This document shows positions 44,156 to 51,432 of a stretch of 64,000 nt of DNA, one piece after another. The first letter of the stretch is position 1. Each line of letters opens with the position of its first letter. Origin of the DNA: CBDFKS01 sp965248905 (GTDB taxonomy: Bacteria; Chloroflexota; Dehalococcoidia; Lucifugimonadales; JAGWBF01); the NCBI GenBank assembly GCA_965248905.1, contig CBDFKS010000006.1, positions 454,268-518,267 on the forward strand, given 5' to 3'. A program made the translations under genes and the position numbers. The notes below the pieces were generated by a model that made no database searches, was not told where the DNA came from, and was given only the letters and a program-made list of their open reading frames with translations.

Positions 44156-45238
44156 CTATTCGCCGGGTCCCAACGGGAGGAGCGAAGCCACGACTGTAGC
44201 TCCGGAGCCATCTCCCTCGGAGATACTCAATTGGGTGCCGGACTCCGCGGCCTCTTTGCGTACGTAACCCATACCGATAAGCTCGCTGGTAGTGGGCAGC
44301 TTCACCACTGAGGTGACCAGACCTACCTCTTTACCGTTCAGGGCCAGCTTAGCGCCTTCTGCCACTTGGGCATCGGAAGAAAAGCTCAGGGAGACCAGGT
44401 GCTTCTGCACCTTCTGGTAGGTGTCCAGCCTGGCGATGACCTCCTGGCCTATGTAACAGCCCTTGTCGAAGCTTATGGAGCCCCACAAACCGGTCTCCAG
44501 TGGGTTGTAGGCTTCGCCCAGCTCGCCACCGTACTCTGGCTCCCCCTCTTCCACCCTCAGCATCTCATAGGCTTCTATTCCAATGGGAACGATGCCCGCA
44601 GAGACGATGGCCTGCCAGACGGGCGCGGCGCTCTGCGAAGGGACTATCAGCTCGTATCTGGGCAGGCTTATGAGGTCTCTTCGTACAACGTGCCCCGTGA
44701 CCTCGCTTACTGAGACCTCCGCTGATTGATATGGCTCGAAAGAGCTGAGGTCCAGGTTGACCAGCCTTCCCAACATAGCGCTCGCTCCGGGTCCGATAAC
44801 AGAGAGCATGGCCGTGGAAAGGGTCACATCTTCGATGACAACGTCTTCGATTATCGTGTATTTATCTATCCACTGGGCCACTGTTTCTCGGGTTTGGGGG
44901 CTGGTGAGAAGCATGAGGTGGTCGCCTAGGTTGAGGACTGTAAGCAGGTCCAGGATCCTGCCCCTGTCAGTAGTGAGCACGGTGGGGGCGCCTTGACCGG
45001 GTTGTACGGAGAGCAGGTCGTTGGTGGAGAGGCGGTGGAGCAGATCGAGGGCATCCTCGCCGTTGGCCTTGAGTCTGCCTATGTAGGAGGAGTCGTAGAT
45101 GGCAGCTTCATCACGAGCCGCTACGTATTCGGCCGACACGTCGCCATAGCTATGCACCAGCTCCCAGCCGAAGCGGCTCTGAAAGATGGCTCCTGATGTG
45201 GCTGCGGTAGTGTGAAGGGGAGACCTTTGCTCTGACAT
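44156..45238 (-). CDS. YgfZ/GcvT-like tetrahydrofolate-binding Fe-S repair protein
   Basis: 360 residues of the aminomethyltransferase fold. The conserved YgfZ motif is SFDKGCYIGQEVIARLDTYQKVQKHLV, with the reactive Cys near residue 253. Family members help assemble or repair iron-sulfur clusters and bind tetrahydrofolate. The nearby IscA-type gene upstream fits this role. A GcvT of glycine cleavage would lack KGCYxGQE. Confidence 0.9.
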   Translation of the reverse strand: MSEQRSPLHTTAATSGAIFQSRFGWELVHSYGDVSAEYVAARDEAAIYDSSYIGRLKANGEDALDLLHRLSTNDLLSVQPGQGAPTVLTTDRGRILDLLTVLNLGDHLMLLTSPQTRETVAQWIDKYTIIEDVVIEDVTLSTAMLSVIGPGASAMLGRLVNLDLSSFEPYQSAEVSVSEVTGHVVRRDLISLPRYELIVPSQSAAPVWQAIVSAGIVPIGIEAYEMLRVEEGEPEYGGELGEAYNPLETGLWGSISFDKGCYIGQEVIARLDTYQKVQKHLVSLSFSSDAQVAEGAKLALNGKEVGLVTSVVKLPTTSELIGMGYVRKEAAESGTQLSISEGDGSGATVVASLLPLGPGE

Positions 45239-45269
45239 GATGTCCTCCGCGGACTTGGCTAAGATAGCA

Positions 45270-45296
45270 ACGCCGCCATTTAAGAAAAGGCGGCGT
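45270..45296. other. Hairpin between iscA-type and ygfZ genes
   Basis: ACGCCGCC (45270-45277) pairs with GGCGGCGT (45289-45296) around an 11-base AT-rich loop. No U-tract follows on either strand, so it looks like an attenuator or mRNA-processing hairpin rather than a full terminator. Confidence 0.55.
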
Positions 45297-45323
45297 GATG
45301 CGTGGCTGCAGCGGCCCTACTAG

Positions 45324-45680
45324 CTAGACGGAGAAGGAGTTACCGCAACCGCAAGATTTCTTGGCGTTGGGGTTTTGGAACACGAATCCTTTGCCGTTGA
45401 GACCATCAGAGAAGTCCAGCTCCGTGCCAGCAAGAAAGATGTAGCTCTTTTTGTCGATGAAGACCTTGACTCCATTGTCGTCAACGACCTTGTCGTTGGG
45501 GCCTCCCTCTTTTTCGATGCTGAGGGTGTATAGCAGTCCCGAGCATCCACCGCCCTTTACGCCGACCTTTACCCCGAACTCGTCTTCCAGCCCTCCCTTT
45601 TTGGCGAAGAACTTAATCTTATCCGCCGCCTTTTCGGTAATCGATATAGTTAGGGTTCCATCTTCAGCTATGGCCGTCAT
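45324..45680 (-). CDS. HesB/IscA-type iron-sulfur assembly protein
   Basis: 118 residues. The three cluster-binding cysteines lie in KGGGCSGLLYTL and the C-terminal KKSCGCGNSFSV. VFIDKKSYIFLAGTELDFSDGLNGKGF is typical. Acts as an A-type carrier delivering Fe-S clusters. GGAGGGTGAT precedes ATG 45680; the four-residue longer form is rejected. Confidence 0.94.
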   Translation of the reverse strand: MTAIAEDGTLTISITEKAADKIKFFAKKGGLEDEFGVKVGVKGGGCSGLLYTLSIEKEGGPNDKVVDDNGVKVFIDKKSYIFLAGTELDFSDGLNGKGFVFQNPNAKKSCGCGNSFSV

Positions 45681-45728
45681 ATCACCCTCCATTAGGTACT
45701 TAAGGACAATTGTTACTATTCTCGATAA

Positions 45729-45757
45729 ATTATAGAATCTTTCCGGCTCGCGGTCAA
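45729..45757 (-). promoter_or_regulatory. Promoter for the IscA-type gene
   Basis: Minus strand TTGACC (45757-45752), 17-base spacer and a perfect TATAAT (45734-45729), about 49 bases before ATG 45680. Confidence 0.7.
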
Positions 45758-45822
45758 GCTGAGTAGAGCGCAGCTGAATGAGTCTACCGTGGTGGTCCGA
45801 TTCTTGGTCATCGGATTTCTGC

Positions 45823-46311
45823 TCAAGCGCTCTGGTCGATCGCCGCGGCCAGCTCTGGAAATCTCCCGATGGGTAGCACCGCTCCGGTCTGCTCGAAGTG
45901 GGTGATCAGCTCTCGTATATCCTGGGGTACCGGCTTGGTGGTCCCGCTGGAAGAGTCGTAGCCAACATATATCACCTGGCTTTCGGTGAGCAGCCGGTCT
46001 GATCCCTGAATGTATATCTCCGTATCCATCGTGATGCTAGTGTTTCCCAGATTGGAGACCCGTATGTAGATATCGAGCAAGTCTTCCACTCTGGCAGGCG
46101 CCTTGTACTCCATGGTGACCTTGACCACCGCCGTATCGAAATATCCCCGATGTCCCAGCTTGTATATACTGAACCCGAGATTGCGATAGTAATCCGCCTG
46201 GCCCACCTCCAGATAGTCCATATAAGAGCCGTAATATACGATCCTCTGGGCATCGCACTCCATCCATCGGACCCGCAGGGACGTGTGAAATTTAAAATCG
46301 GACTTTGACAT
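45823..46311 (-). CDS. Hotdog-fold acyl-CoA thioesterase (YbgC / 4HBT family)
   Basis: 162 residues: FHTSLRVRWMECDAQRIVYYGSYMDYLEVGQADYYRNLG contains the catalytic Asp of the 4-hydroxybenzoyl-CoA thioesterase type, then YKAPARVEDLLDIYIRVSNLG and SITMDTEIY. Acyl substrate unknown. Last chromosomal protein gene before tRNA-Ile. Confidence 0.88.
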   Translation of the reverse strand: MSKSDFKFHTSLRVRWMECDAQRIVYYGSYMDYLEVGQADYYRNLGFSIYKLGHRGYFDTAVVKVTMEYKAPARVEDLLDIYIRVSNLGNTSITMDTEIYIQGSDRLLTESQVIYVGYDSSSGTTKPVPQDIRELITHFEQTGAVLPIGRFPELAAAIDQSA

Positions 46312-46350
46312 CTATGACTCCTGGAGTCTATTGAAGGCGCGGAGTTCACG

Positions 46351-46379
46351 TTGACACTTCTAGGACTCCAGAATATACT
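46351..46379 (+). promoter_or_regulatory. Promoter-like sequence upstream of tRNA-Ile
   Basis: TTGACA (46351-46356), 17-base spacer, TATACT (46374-46379). It points rightward into a gap without a reading frame and toward tRNA-Ile, which has its own nearer promoter, so it may be a second tRNA promoter. Confidence 0.4.
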
Positions 46380-46515
46380 CCTCGATGAGACGGCACAACT
46401 ATTTCTGGCGACCTATAATTGTTGACAACTGGGCCATGCGACGGGCAGACGTGACGGCTTGAGGCAAAATCGCGGCGACCAGGGTTCCATGCTTTAATAA
46501 GGAGTACTTGCCGTC

Positions 46516-46544
46516 TTGTCCGCGCTAGTTCAGGTTGTTATAAT
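46516..46544 (+). promoter_or_regulatory. Promoter of tRNA-Ile
   Basis: TTGTCC (46516-46521), 17-base spacer and TATAAT (46539-46544). The predicted start lies about 7 bases before the mature 5' end at 46558. Confidence 0.75.
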
Positions 46545-46557
46545 CGAGTAAGATCAT

Positions 46558-46634
46558 GGGCCCGTAGCTCAGGTGGTTAGAGCGCGGTCCTGATAAGACC
46601 GAGGTCGATAGTTCGAGTCTATCCGGGCCCACCA
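46558..46634 (+). tRNA. tRNA-Ile (anticodon GAT)
   Basis: Acceptor stem GGGCCCG pairs with CGGGCCC (46624-46630), the discriminator is A and CCA is encoded (46632-46634). D-arm AGCTCAGGTGGTTAGAGC, anticodon stem CGGTC-loop CTGATAA-GACCG with GAT, and T-arm GTTCGAGTC are normal. The 3' end is the boundary of the integrated element. An rRNA operon is not adjacent. Confidence 0.96.
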
Positions 46635-46640
46635 ACGTGT
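46615..46640. other. Left attachment junction of the integrative element at the tRNA-Ile 3' end
   Basis: Chromosomal genes end at the tRNA, and a recombinase gene of the element begins on the other strand inside its 3' end. The exact crossover bases cannot be fixed without the right junction, which is outside the window. Confidence 0.6.
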
Positions 46641-48217
46641 ACTGAACTGCGAACTACTGGGCCGTGGAGAGCCACCTCTGCGGCGTCTCCGCCCCCTATC
46701 GGGCTGTCCGGCGGCGTGGGTAGGGTGTAGTAGACCGTCGCCTTTCCTGGCTTGACCACGATCTCCTTGACGAAGGACTTGATGAAGGCCCTCGATTCGG
46801 TGATTTCGCTGGTCATCAGGAAGTCGCTCATGTCCTCGGCGAAGGCGGCGATGGTGTCCACGTTGTCCAGCACGGCCCGGCGCTCTGAGAGCAATGCCCT
46901 GGCCTCCTCTGCGGCGATCTCCAGCTTCTCCTGACGCTCCCGGTGCTCTCTGATGCGGGAGGTGGCGTCGGATATGTCGAGTTCCGAGTTCTCGATGACG
47001 TGCCACACCCGGTCCAAGCGCCGCCGCACCTCGATAAGCTCCGCTTCGATGTTTTCCAGCCTCTCCCGCTGCTCAGCAGCCACCCCGTCCATCTCCTCGT
47101 CCATCAGCCTAACCAGGTCCCGGATGTTGCTTTCCGTGAGGATGTTTGCGCGAATCTGCTCGATCATCAGCTTCTCAAAGCGCTTGGAGTTGAGGCGAGG
47201 CGTCTTGCAGGTTCCCTTGCCCTTTTTCAGCAGTGAGTGGCAGACGTAGTAGCTGTACTTGCCGCTTTTGGCCTCAGCCGCAGTGAGCGCCTTTCCGCAC
47301 TTCTCACATTTCACCAAGCCGCTGAGTAGGTAGGGGCTGGATGCCCGCCGGGGGTTGACCCTGGCAGGGGCCTTGGAGCGAAGGGAGCGGGTGATCCGTC
47401 GAAACTCCTGCTTGGTGACTATTGCGGGAAATGCGTCCTCCACCCGCACAGGCGGCGCTCCGTCCTTGGCATCGACGCCCCAAACCAGCGTTCCTGTATA
47501 CGCTTCGTTGGAGAGGATGCGGTGCACAGTGGACTTCAACCAGTGCTTGCCCGTTGAGGTGGGGATGCCCTCACCATTCAGCGTCTTGGTGATGTCCAGG
47601 GTGCTCTTGCCCTGAAGGGCCATCTGGAAGATGCGCCGGATCACTGAGTCCGCCGGCGGGTCCAGCTCCAGCTTGGGCCGCTTCTTTGCTCCGTCCTGGA
47701 CCGACACCTTCCTGTACCCGAAGGGAGCGTAGGTGGAGACCCAGAAGCCCCGTATGGCGGCTTCCCGCATCCCTCGGGTCACCTCCTGGGCCAGGTTCTC
47801 GCTGTAGAACTCGTCCACGCTCTCGATGATGGCCTCCATGAGCTTGCCTGTGGGAGAGTCGTCGGCGTGCTCGGTGATGGAGACGACTTTGATACCCCGC
47901 TTCCTCAGCATGGACTTGAAAGCCACGGCGTGCTCCCGTTTGCGGGTGAAGCGTGAGAACTTCCAAACAAGAATCTCATGGAAGGGAGAGTTGGGCTTGC
48001 TGGCCTCATCCAGCATCTTTCTGAATTGGGGCCGGTCGGCGATGCGCCCGCTCTCGGCCTCGTCCACATACTCTCGCGCTACGACGTAGCCGTTCTTCTC
48101 CGCGTAGTCTCGAAGCGCCCTGAGCTGGGCGGACACGGACAGGTCCACGTCCTGCCGGTTGCTGGACACCCGTGCGTAGAGCGCCACGTTGCCGTTCATC
48201 CCTTTGTCGGTGTTCAT
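46619..48217 (-). CDS. Large serine recombinase (integrase of the element)
   Basis: 532 residues. The resolvase domain starts with NVALYARVSSNRQDVD (catalytic Ser in RVSS), then FHEILVWKFSRFTRKREHAVAF and MEAIIESVDEFYSENLAQEV. The recombinase domain (IPTSTGKHWLKSTVHRILSNEAYTGTL) and zinc ribbon (CEKCGKALTA, YVCHSLLKKGKGTC) follow, then a coiled coil. It should drive site-specific integration and excision. The stop TAG (46621-46619) and last four codons lie inside the tRNA-Ile 3' end, so the chromosome supplies the stop. AGGGGGAGGAT precedes ATG 48217. Confidence 0.94.
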   Translation of the reverse strand: MNTDKGMNGNVALYARVSSNRQDVDLSVSAQLRALRDYAEKNGYVVAREYVDEAESGRIADRPQFRKMLDEASKPNSPFHEILVWKFSRFTRKREHAVAFKSMLRKRGIKVVSITEHADDSPTGKLMEAIIESVDEFYSENLAQEVTRGMREAAIRGFWVSTYAPFGYRKVSVQDGAKKRPKLELDPPADSVIRRIFQMALQGKSTLDITKTLNGEGIPTSTGKHWLKSTVHRILSNEAYTGTLVWGVDAKDGAPPVRVEDAFPAIVTKQEFRRITRSLRSKAPARVNPRRASSPYLLSGLVKCEKCGKALTAAEAKSGKYSYYVCHSLLKKGKGTCKTPRLNSKRFEKLMIEQIRANILTESNIRDLVRLMDEEMDGVAAEQRERLENIEAELIEVRRRLDRVWHVIENSELDISDATSRIREHRERQEKLEIAAEEARALLSERRAVLDNVDTIAAFAEDMSDFLMTSEITESRAFIKSFVKEIVVKPGKATVYYTLPTPPDSPIGGGDAAEVALHGPVVRSSVHVGGPG

Positions 48218-48235
48218 ATCCTCCCCCTTTTTTGC

Positions 48236-49192
48236 CTATTTAATGGTGAGTTCCTGGTAGTCGAAGAGCCGCTCGAAGGCGACTCCGTTGTTTATCTGGG
48301 GCCTCAGCGCCCCGCGTTGCTGGTAGGGCACGGCCACGACTGCAACCTTCGCCAGCTGTCCCTTCCACGTGACCGGCCTGGCAGCGATGGCGATGTCGCC
48401 GCTTCGTGCGCCCAGACGCGTGGACTCCACCTCGGCGTATGCAGCCTTGCCGTTGAGCACCACCCACTCGGCAATCGAGCCAGGGGATGGAGTGGTGCCC
48501 TTGCGGGGCATGCCGCCTCGTGAACCACAGAGGACGCGAGGATCCCGGATGCCGAAGCCCTGAGTGCGTGTCACGATGGTGGCCCTGAATTGGCGACGGT
48601 CCGGTGGCTCGGTCCACTCGGCCGGGTTGCCCTGTTCTTGGCGTTGATACAGGACCCCCAGGAGGGGCTGGTTCCGCATGACTTCGGCGAGCCGCAGGGT
48701 CACTGAGGCGTAAGAGCACTCGAACTGTGAGCGGAGAGCGATTATGTCCAGGCCGGAAGCCTTGGCGAAGGGAGCGAACACCGCAGGCTGCATCAGCACC
48801 GAGGCGGCGAAATAGTCGGCATCCCAGCAGAGCTTCCTGGAGGGCGAAGGCTCCATCTCCTGGTCCGAGAGCATCTCGTGAATGATCTCGTAGGTCTCGT
48901 GAAGGACGGTGTGGTTCTTGCCCCCCTCCCACTGGTCGGTTGAGTATCGGATCGAGTAGTGGCGCTGGTCCAAGCTGAAGTGGGTACCCCTAAGACCGCC
49001 GGGCAGCTTCTGCCCCAGCACAGACGCGATGCCAGCCTCTTCCAGCACCTTGATGAGCTCCTCGAAGCCGGGGCGGACCGACACGCGGAAGTAGCGGACG
49101 AACAGGTGGGCGATGTAGGCGGGGTCGTTCCGCTGCCTGCACGACAGCCTTGCCAGGATGGTCTCTCTGAAGTCGTCCAGCGTTCTCATCAT
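48236..49192 (-). CDS. ImmA/IrrE-type metallopeptidase
   Basis: 318 residues. The likely zinc segment is HTVLHETYEIIHEML near residue 95, a HExxE variant of the HExxH of ImmA/IrrE peptidases. Then about 200 residues with Trp, Arg and Gly clusters (PVTWKGQLAKVAVVAVPYQQ). In elements such as ICEBs1, ImmA cleaves the XRE repressor ImmR to switch on excision; here the gene overlaps the XRE gene (ATGA) and precedes the recombinase by 18 bases, so the same circuit is inferred. Confidence 0.8.
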   Translation of the reverse strand: MMRTLDDFRETILARLSCRQRNDPAYIAHLFVRYFRVSVRPGFEELIKVLEEAGIASVLGQKLPGGLRGTHFSLDQRHYSIRYSTDQWEGGKNHTVLHETYEIIHEMLSDQEMEPSPSRKLCWDADYFAASVLMQPAVFAPFAKASGLDIIALRSQFECSYASVTLRLAEVMRNQPLLGVLYQRQEQGNPAEWTEPPDRRQFRATIVTRTQGFGIRDPRVLCGSRGGMPRKGTTPSPGSIAEWVVLNGKAAYAEVESTRLGARSGDIAIAARPVTWKGQLAKVAVVAVPYQQRGALRPQINNGVAFERLFDYQELTIK

Positions 49193-49590
49193 TCCAAAAG
49201 CTGCTTATCGGTGAGTTGTTCGTACATCTCGACGATGAACCTTTTCGCCGCCGTGGTGAGGGGTCCATCGAGCCTGGTGCCGAAATTGAACCTGGGGTCG
49301 GCCACCACGTACCGGAAGGCCCGGTCGACGTTGGCCTCCTCGTCGGCATAGGGGTCTTCAACATCTTCCAGGTATCCGGCCCGTCTCAGCAAGTCATTGA
49401 GGGAGACCTCGTAGAAGTCCGCCAGCTTCCTGAGTATTCGGAGGCCGGGATTCCTCTGACCCTTCTCGATCTGGGAAAGGAAGGGATCGGAGACGCCTGA
49501 GTCTCGGGCCACCTGGCGCAAGCTGCGGTCTCCCCGCAGCTCTTTCAGGTAGGGGCCTATGTCCAGTTCGGCGGATTCTGGGTCCATCAT
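49189..49590 (-). CDS. XRE-family repressor of the element
   Basis: About 133 residues beginning MMDPESAELDIGPYLKELRGD. The helix-turn-helix is SLRQVARDSGVSDPFLSQIEKGQRNPGLRILRKLADFYEV. The C-terminal half (about 65 residues) has no known domain. It starts at the first predicted transcribed base and its promoter overlaps an inverted repeat (49608-49626), so it likely represses its own operon (XRE, ImmA, recombinase). Confidence 0.86.
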   Translation of the reverse strand: MMDPESAELDIGPYLKELRGDRSLRQVARDSGVSDPFLSQIEKGQRNPGLRILRKLADFYEVSLNDLLRRAGYLEDVEDPYADEEANVDRAFRYVVADPRFNFGTRLDGPLTTAAKRFIVEMYEQLTDKQLLE

Positions 49591-49596
49591 GTCCCT

Positions 49597-49625
49597 ATGA
49601 TAGAACACTTGCTACATGTTTGCAA
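49597..49625 (-). promoter_or_regulatory. Promoter of the XRE-ImmA-recombinase operon
   Basis: Minus strand TTGCAA (49625-49620), 17-base spacer and TATCAT (49602-49597). The start lies 6-7 bases further, at or beside ATG 49590, so the mRNA may be leaderless. Confidence 0.6.
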
Positions 49626-49626
49626 G
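49608..49626. promoter_or_regulatory. Probable operator, inverted repeat CTTGC-N9-GCAAG
   Basis: CTTGC (49608-49612) and GCAAG (49622-49626) flank TACATGTTT. It overlaps the -35 box and spacer of the repressor promoter, a usual site for an XRE autorepressor. Confidence 0.5.
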
Positions 49627-49685
49627 CACTTTGTGGCCGAAATGGTAAATAATGCCATAAATCCCTTGTCCGCTATTATACAGCG

Positions 49686-49702
49686 TTGCTATACTATAGC
49701 AA
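49686..49702. promoter_or_regulatory. Probable operator, 17-base palindrome
   Basis: TTGCTATACTATAGCAA is a perfect palindrome around its central base. It shares the TTGC/GCAA half-sites with the operator at 49608 and lies in front of the rightward small HTH genes, so the same XRE protein may control both directions. Confidence 0.55.
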
Positions 49703-49767
49703 AGGCCGAACTACTGTTCCCTCCGGCTGTCATCGTACCCACAGGCCGTGCCACGCGCAACGGCCAT

Positions 49768-49983
49768 TTGGCAGCCCAATCCAGTCGGAAAGGTGTCGCT
49801 TTTTTGCCTAAAGACGTTCGTCTGACCAAGAAGCAAGAGGAGCTTCGCATCAAGGGGCTGCGCATCCTGGCGCGGATGATGGTCCGCGCCTACCTCAAGG
49901 ACCTGGCTGACGCCAACCGGGGGGTATCCCAGAACGGCGTGTCTGCCGAATCTCAACGGGAAGCCGAGCAGGATGTCGGGTAG
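49768..49983 (+). CDS. Small hypothetical protein, start uncertain
   Basis: About 71 residues with FLPKDVRLTKKQEELRIKGLRILARMMVRAYLKDLADANRG: one long basic-amphipathic helix. The frame opens at 49597, but that region contains the operator; TTG 49768 is the first plausible start after it, and ATG 49642 is an alternative. Its stop overlaps the next gene's ATG by 11 bases, which suggests it is real. Function unknown. Confidence 0.5.
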   Translation: MAAQSSRKGVAFLPKDVRLTKKQEELRIKGLRILARMMVRAYLKDLADANRGVSQNGVSAESQREAEQDVG

Positions 49984-50215
49984 GCCAGCCCTCAAGAGGG
50001 TGCGTGTGAAGGCCGGGGGTGTGTGGAACATCCTCAACCACATCCACATGTCGCAGAACCAGCTTGCCCATGTGATGGGCTCGACCTCGGGCTACCTCTC
50101 CCAGCTGCTCAACGGCCAGCGCAACCCGTCGCCCAAGATGCGGCGTCGGCTGCTCCAAGCCCTGGGCAATCCTCCCTTTGACGAGGTGTTCATCTTGGAG
50201 GACGCCCATGACTAG
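49973..50215 (+). CDS. XRE-type helix-turn-helix protein
   Basis: 80 residues with a classic HTH: WNILNHIHMSQNQLAHVMGSTSGYLSQLLNGQRNPSPKMRRRLLQAL. It overlaps the previous gene by 11 bases and the next by 8, forming a tight rightward operon. Probable regulator of the element, possibly of the conjugation genes. Confidence 0.8.
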   Translation: MSGRPALKRVRVKAGGVWNILNHIHMSQNQLAHVMGSTSGYLSQLLNGQRNPSPKMRRRLLQALGNPPFDEVFILEDAHD

Positions 50216-50495
50216 CCAGCGCCGTCCCACGGACCCGCCGTTTTCGCCTGGTGTCGCCTTAATGCCGGAGGACTTCCCCCGCCGATTAACCAGGCTCAAG
50301 GAGATCACTGGCCTGTCCTGGGAGGGGCTCGCTACATGCCTCGGGGTGGACATGAAACAGGTGCATCGCTGGCGCCAGGGAGGGGAGCCCTGCGGAGGGG
50401 CCGTGCTATCGCTGGTCATGGTGGCGACTCTGGTGCCCGAGGGTCTTGGAAAGCTACTGGATGATGACCGGATAGTCGTCTACAGGAGGAATTAG
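50208..50495 (+). CDS. Small HTH protein, tandem paralogue 1
   Basis: 95 residues. Core DFPRRLTRLKEITGLSWEGLATCLGVDMKQVHRWRQGGEPCGG is a predicted helix-turn-helix followed by VLSLVMVATLVPEGLGKLL. ATG 50208 overlaps the preceding stop. The same core occurs in the next two genes. DNA binding is inferred from the fold pattern only. Confidence 0.75.
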   Translation: MTSQRRPTDPPFSPGVALMPEDFPRRLTRLKEITGLSWEGLATCLGVDMKQVHRWRQGGEPCGGAVLSLVMVATLVPEGLGKLLDDDRIVVYRRN

Positions 50496-50497
50496 AG

Positions 50498-50800
50498 ATG
50501 TCGTCAATGAGAGGGATCAGAGATATGGAATGCCTTCAGAGAATCGGCCGAAACCGGCGAGGCAAACTGCCCCGAGACTTCCCCCAGCGTTTGGAGTTTC
50601 TCAAAGAGACCTCCGGCCTGAGTTGGAAGGCCCTGTCCCGGCGTCTGGGAGTGAGCTACCAGCGGGTGCGCCGTTGGCGTGGAGGCAGTGAGCCCACGGG
50701 AGGGGCCATGCTGGCCCTGTTCCAGTTGGCATCCGAGGTGCCAGGGGGTATGGAGGCGTTGGTCCCCGAGGAGGCGGAACTCCTCCGCCGGGGAGTCTAG
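50498..50800 (+). CDS. Small HTH protein, tandem paralogue 2
   Basis: 100 residues. Core DFPQRLEFLKETSGLSWKALSRRLGVSYQRVRRWRGGSEPTGGAMLAL matches paralogue 1, with a longer basic N-terminus. AGGAGG sits 8 bases before ATG 50498, two bases after the preceding stop. Confidence 0.75.
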   Translation: MSSMRGIRDMECLQRIGRNRRGKLPRDFPQRLEFLKETSGLSWKALSRRLGVSYQRVRRWRGGSEPTGGAMLALFQLASEVPGGMEALVPEEAELLRRGV

Positions 50801-50804
50801 CGCC

Positions 50805-51077
50805 TTGGGCCGTCAGAAATGGGTCTACCACAAGCTCCCATCGGAGTTCCCGCCGGACTTCCCCCAGCGGCTGGAGAGCCTGAAGGAGGCCACAGGGCTG
50901 ACCTGGCTTGGACTGGCCCGCGCCCTGGGCGTTGACGCCCGCATGTTGCGCCGCTGGCGCACGGGGACGCAGCCGGGCTCGGGGCACCTCATCGCACTGT
51001 TCAGGTTTGCCGACGGGCTGGGGCTGCTACGCCACCTGCTGCCGGAAGCTGAAGATCAGGAGGCGGCGCTGCAATGA
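50805..51077 (+). CDS. Small HTH protein, tandem paralogue 3
   Basis: 90 residues from TTG 50805 (GGGGAG 9 bases upstream). Core DFPQRLESLKEATGLTWLGLARALGVDARMLRRWRTGTQPGSG is again the same. An in-frame ATG at 50679 would start inside paralogue 2 and is rejected. Overlaps the next gene by 4 bases (ATGA). Confidence 0.7.
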   Translation: MGRQKWVYHKLPSEFPPDFPQRLESLKEATGLTWLGLARALGVDARMLRRWRTGTQPGSGHLIALFRFADGLGLLRHLLPEAEDQEAALQ

Positions 51078-51260
51078 ATCGCCTCACGGTCATCAGCCTC
51101 GGAGGAGGCGTCCAGTCCACGGTAATGGCTCTCATGGCGGGCGATGGCGCATTCGGCGGCGTGCCGGACTGGGCCATCTTCGCCGATACTCATTGGGAAC
51201 CACCCACCATATACTCTCACCTGGAGTGGCTGTCCCGACGCCTTCCGTTCCCTCTCTGTT
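51074..51260 (+). pseudogene. Truncated PAPS reductase/ATP pyrophosphatase-like gene
   Basis: The first 60 residues, MNRLTVISLGGGVQSTVMAL through PDWAIFADTHWEPPTIYSHLEWL, match the N-terminus of the PP-loop family used by DndC-like and PAPS-reductase-like proteins (GGGxxST). After about RRLPFPL the sequence no longer resembles the family and runs on to 51373 through the terminator of the opposite gene. Full members are several hundred residues. It looks like a 3' deletion remnant. Confidence 0.7.
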
Positions 51261-51304
51261 ACGCCCGCCGTCCGTGTGCCTCTTCAGGTCGTCGTTACCC
51301 TGCT

Positions 51305-51338
51305 GAAAAAGACAGAGACCGCCTCGGAGGGCGGTCTC
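51305..51338 (-). terminator. Intrinsic terminator after the DUF3800 gene
   Basis: On the minus strand GAGACCGCC / GGCGGTCTC hairpin (51338-51315) is followed by TGTCTTTTTC. It ends the DUF3800 transcript and lies inside the tail of the truncated gene on the other strand. Confidence 0.75.
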
Positions 51339-51432
51339 GACCCTACCCTCGAATCGGTAGGGGTGGTAGGTAGGATATAGCACCAAGAGCCGTCTGTCGT
51401 CAATGGTCCGAGGGTTGATTGTCCCTTGGCCT

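Noticed and set aside
44156..45238. Aminomethyltransferase GcvT of glycine cleavage
   Set aside because: The KGCYIGQE motif marks YgfZ, and no gcvH or gcvP is adjacent.
50679..50804. Upstream extension of the third HTH paralogue
   Set aside because: It would lie fully inside paralogue 2 in another frame; TTG 50805 has a ribosome site and gives the family-like length.
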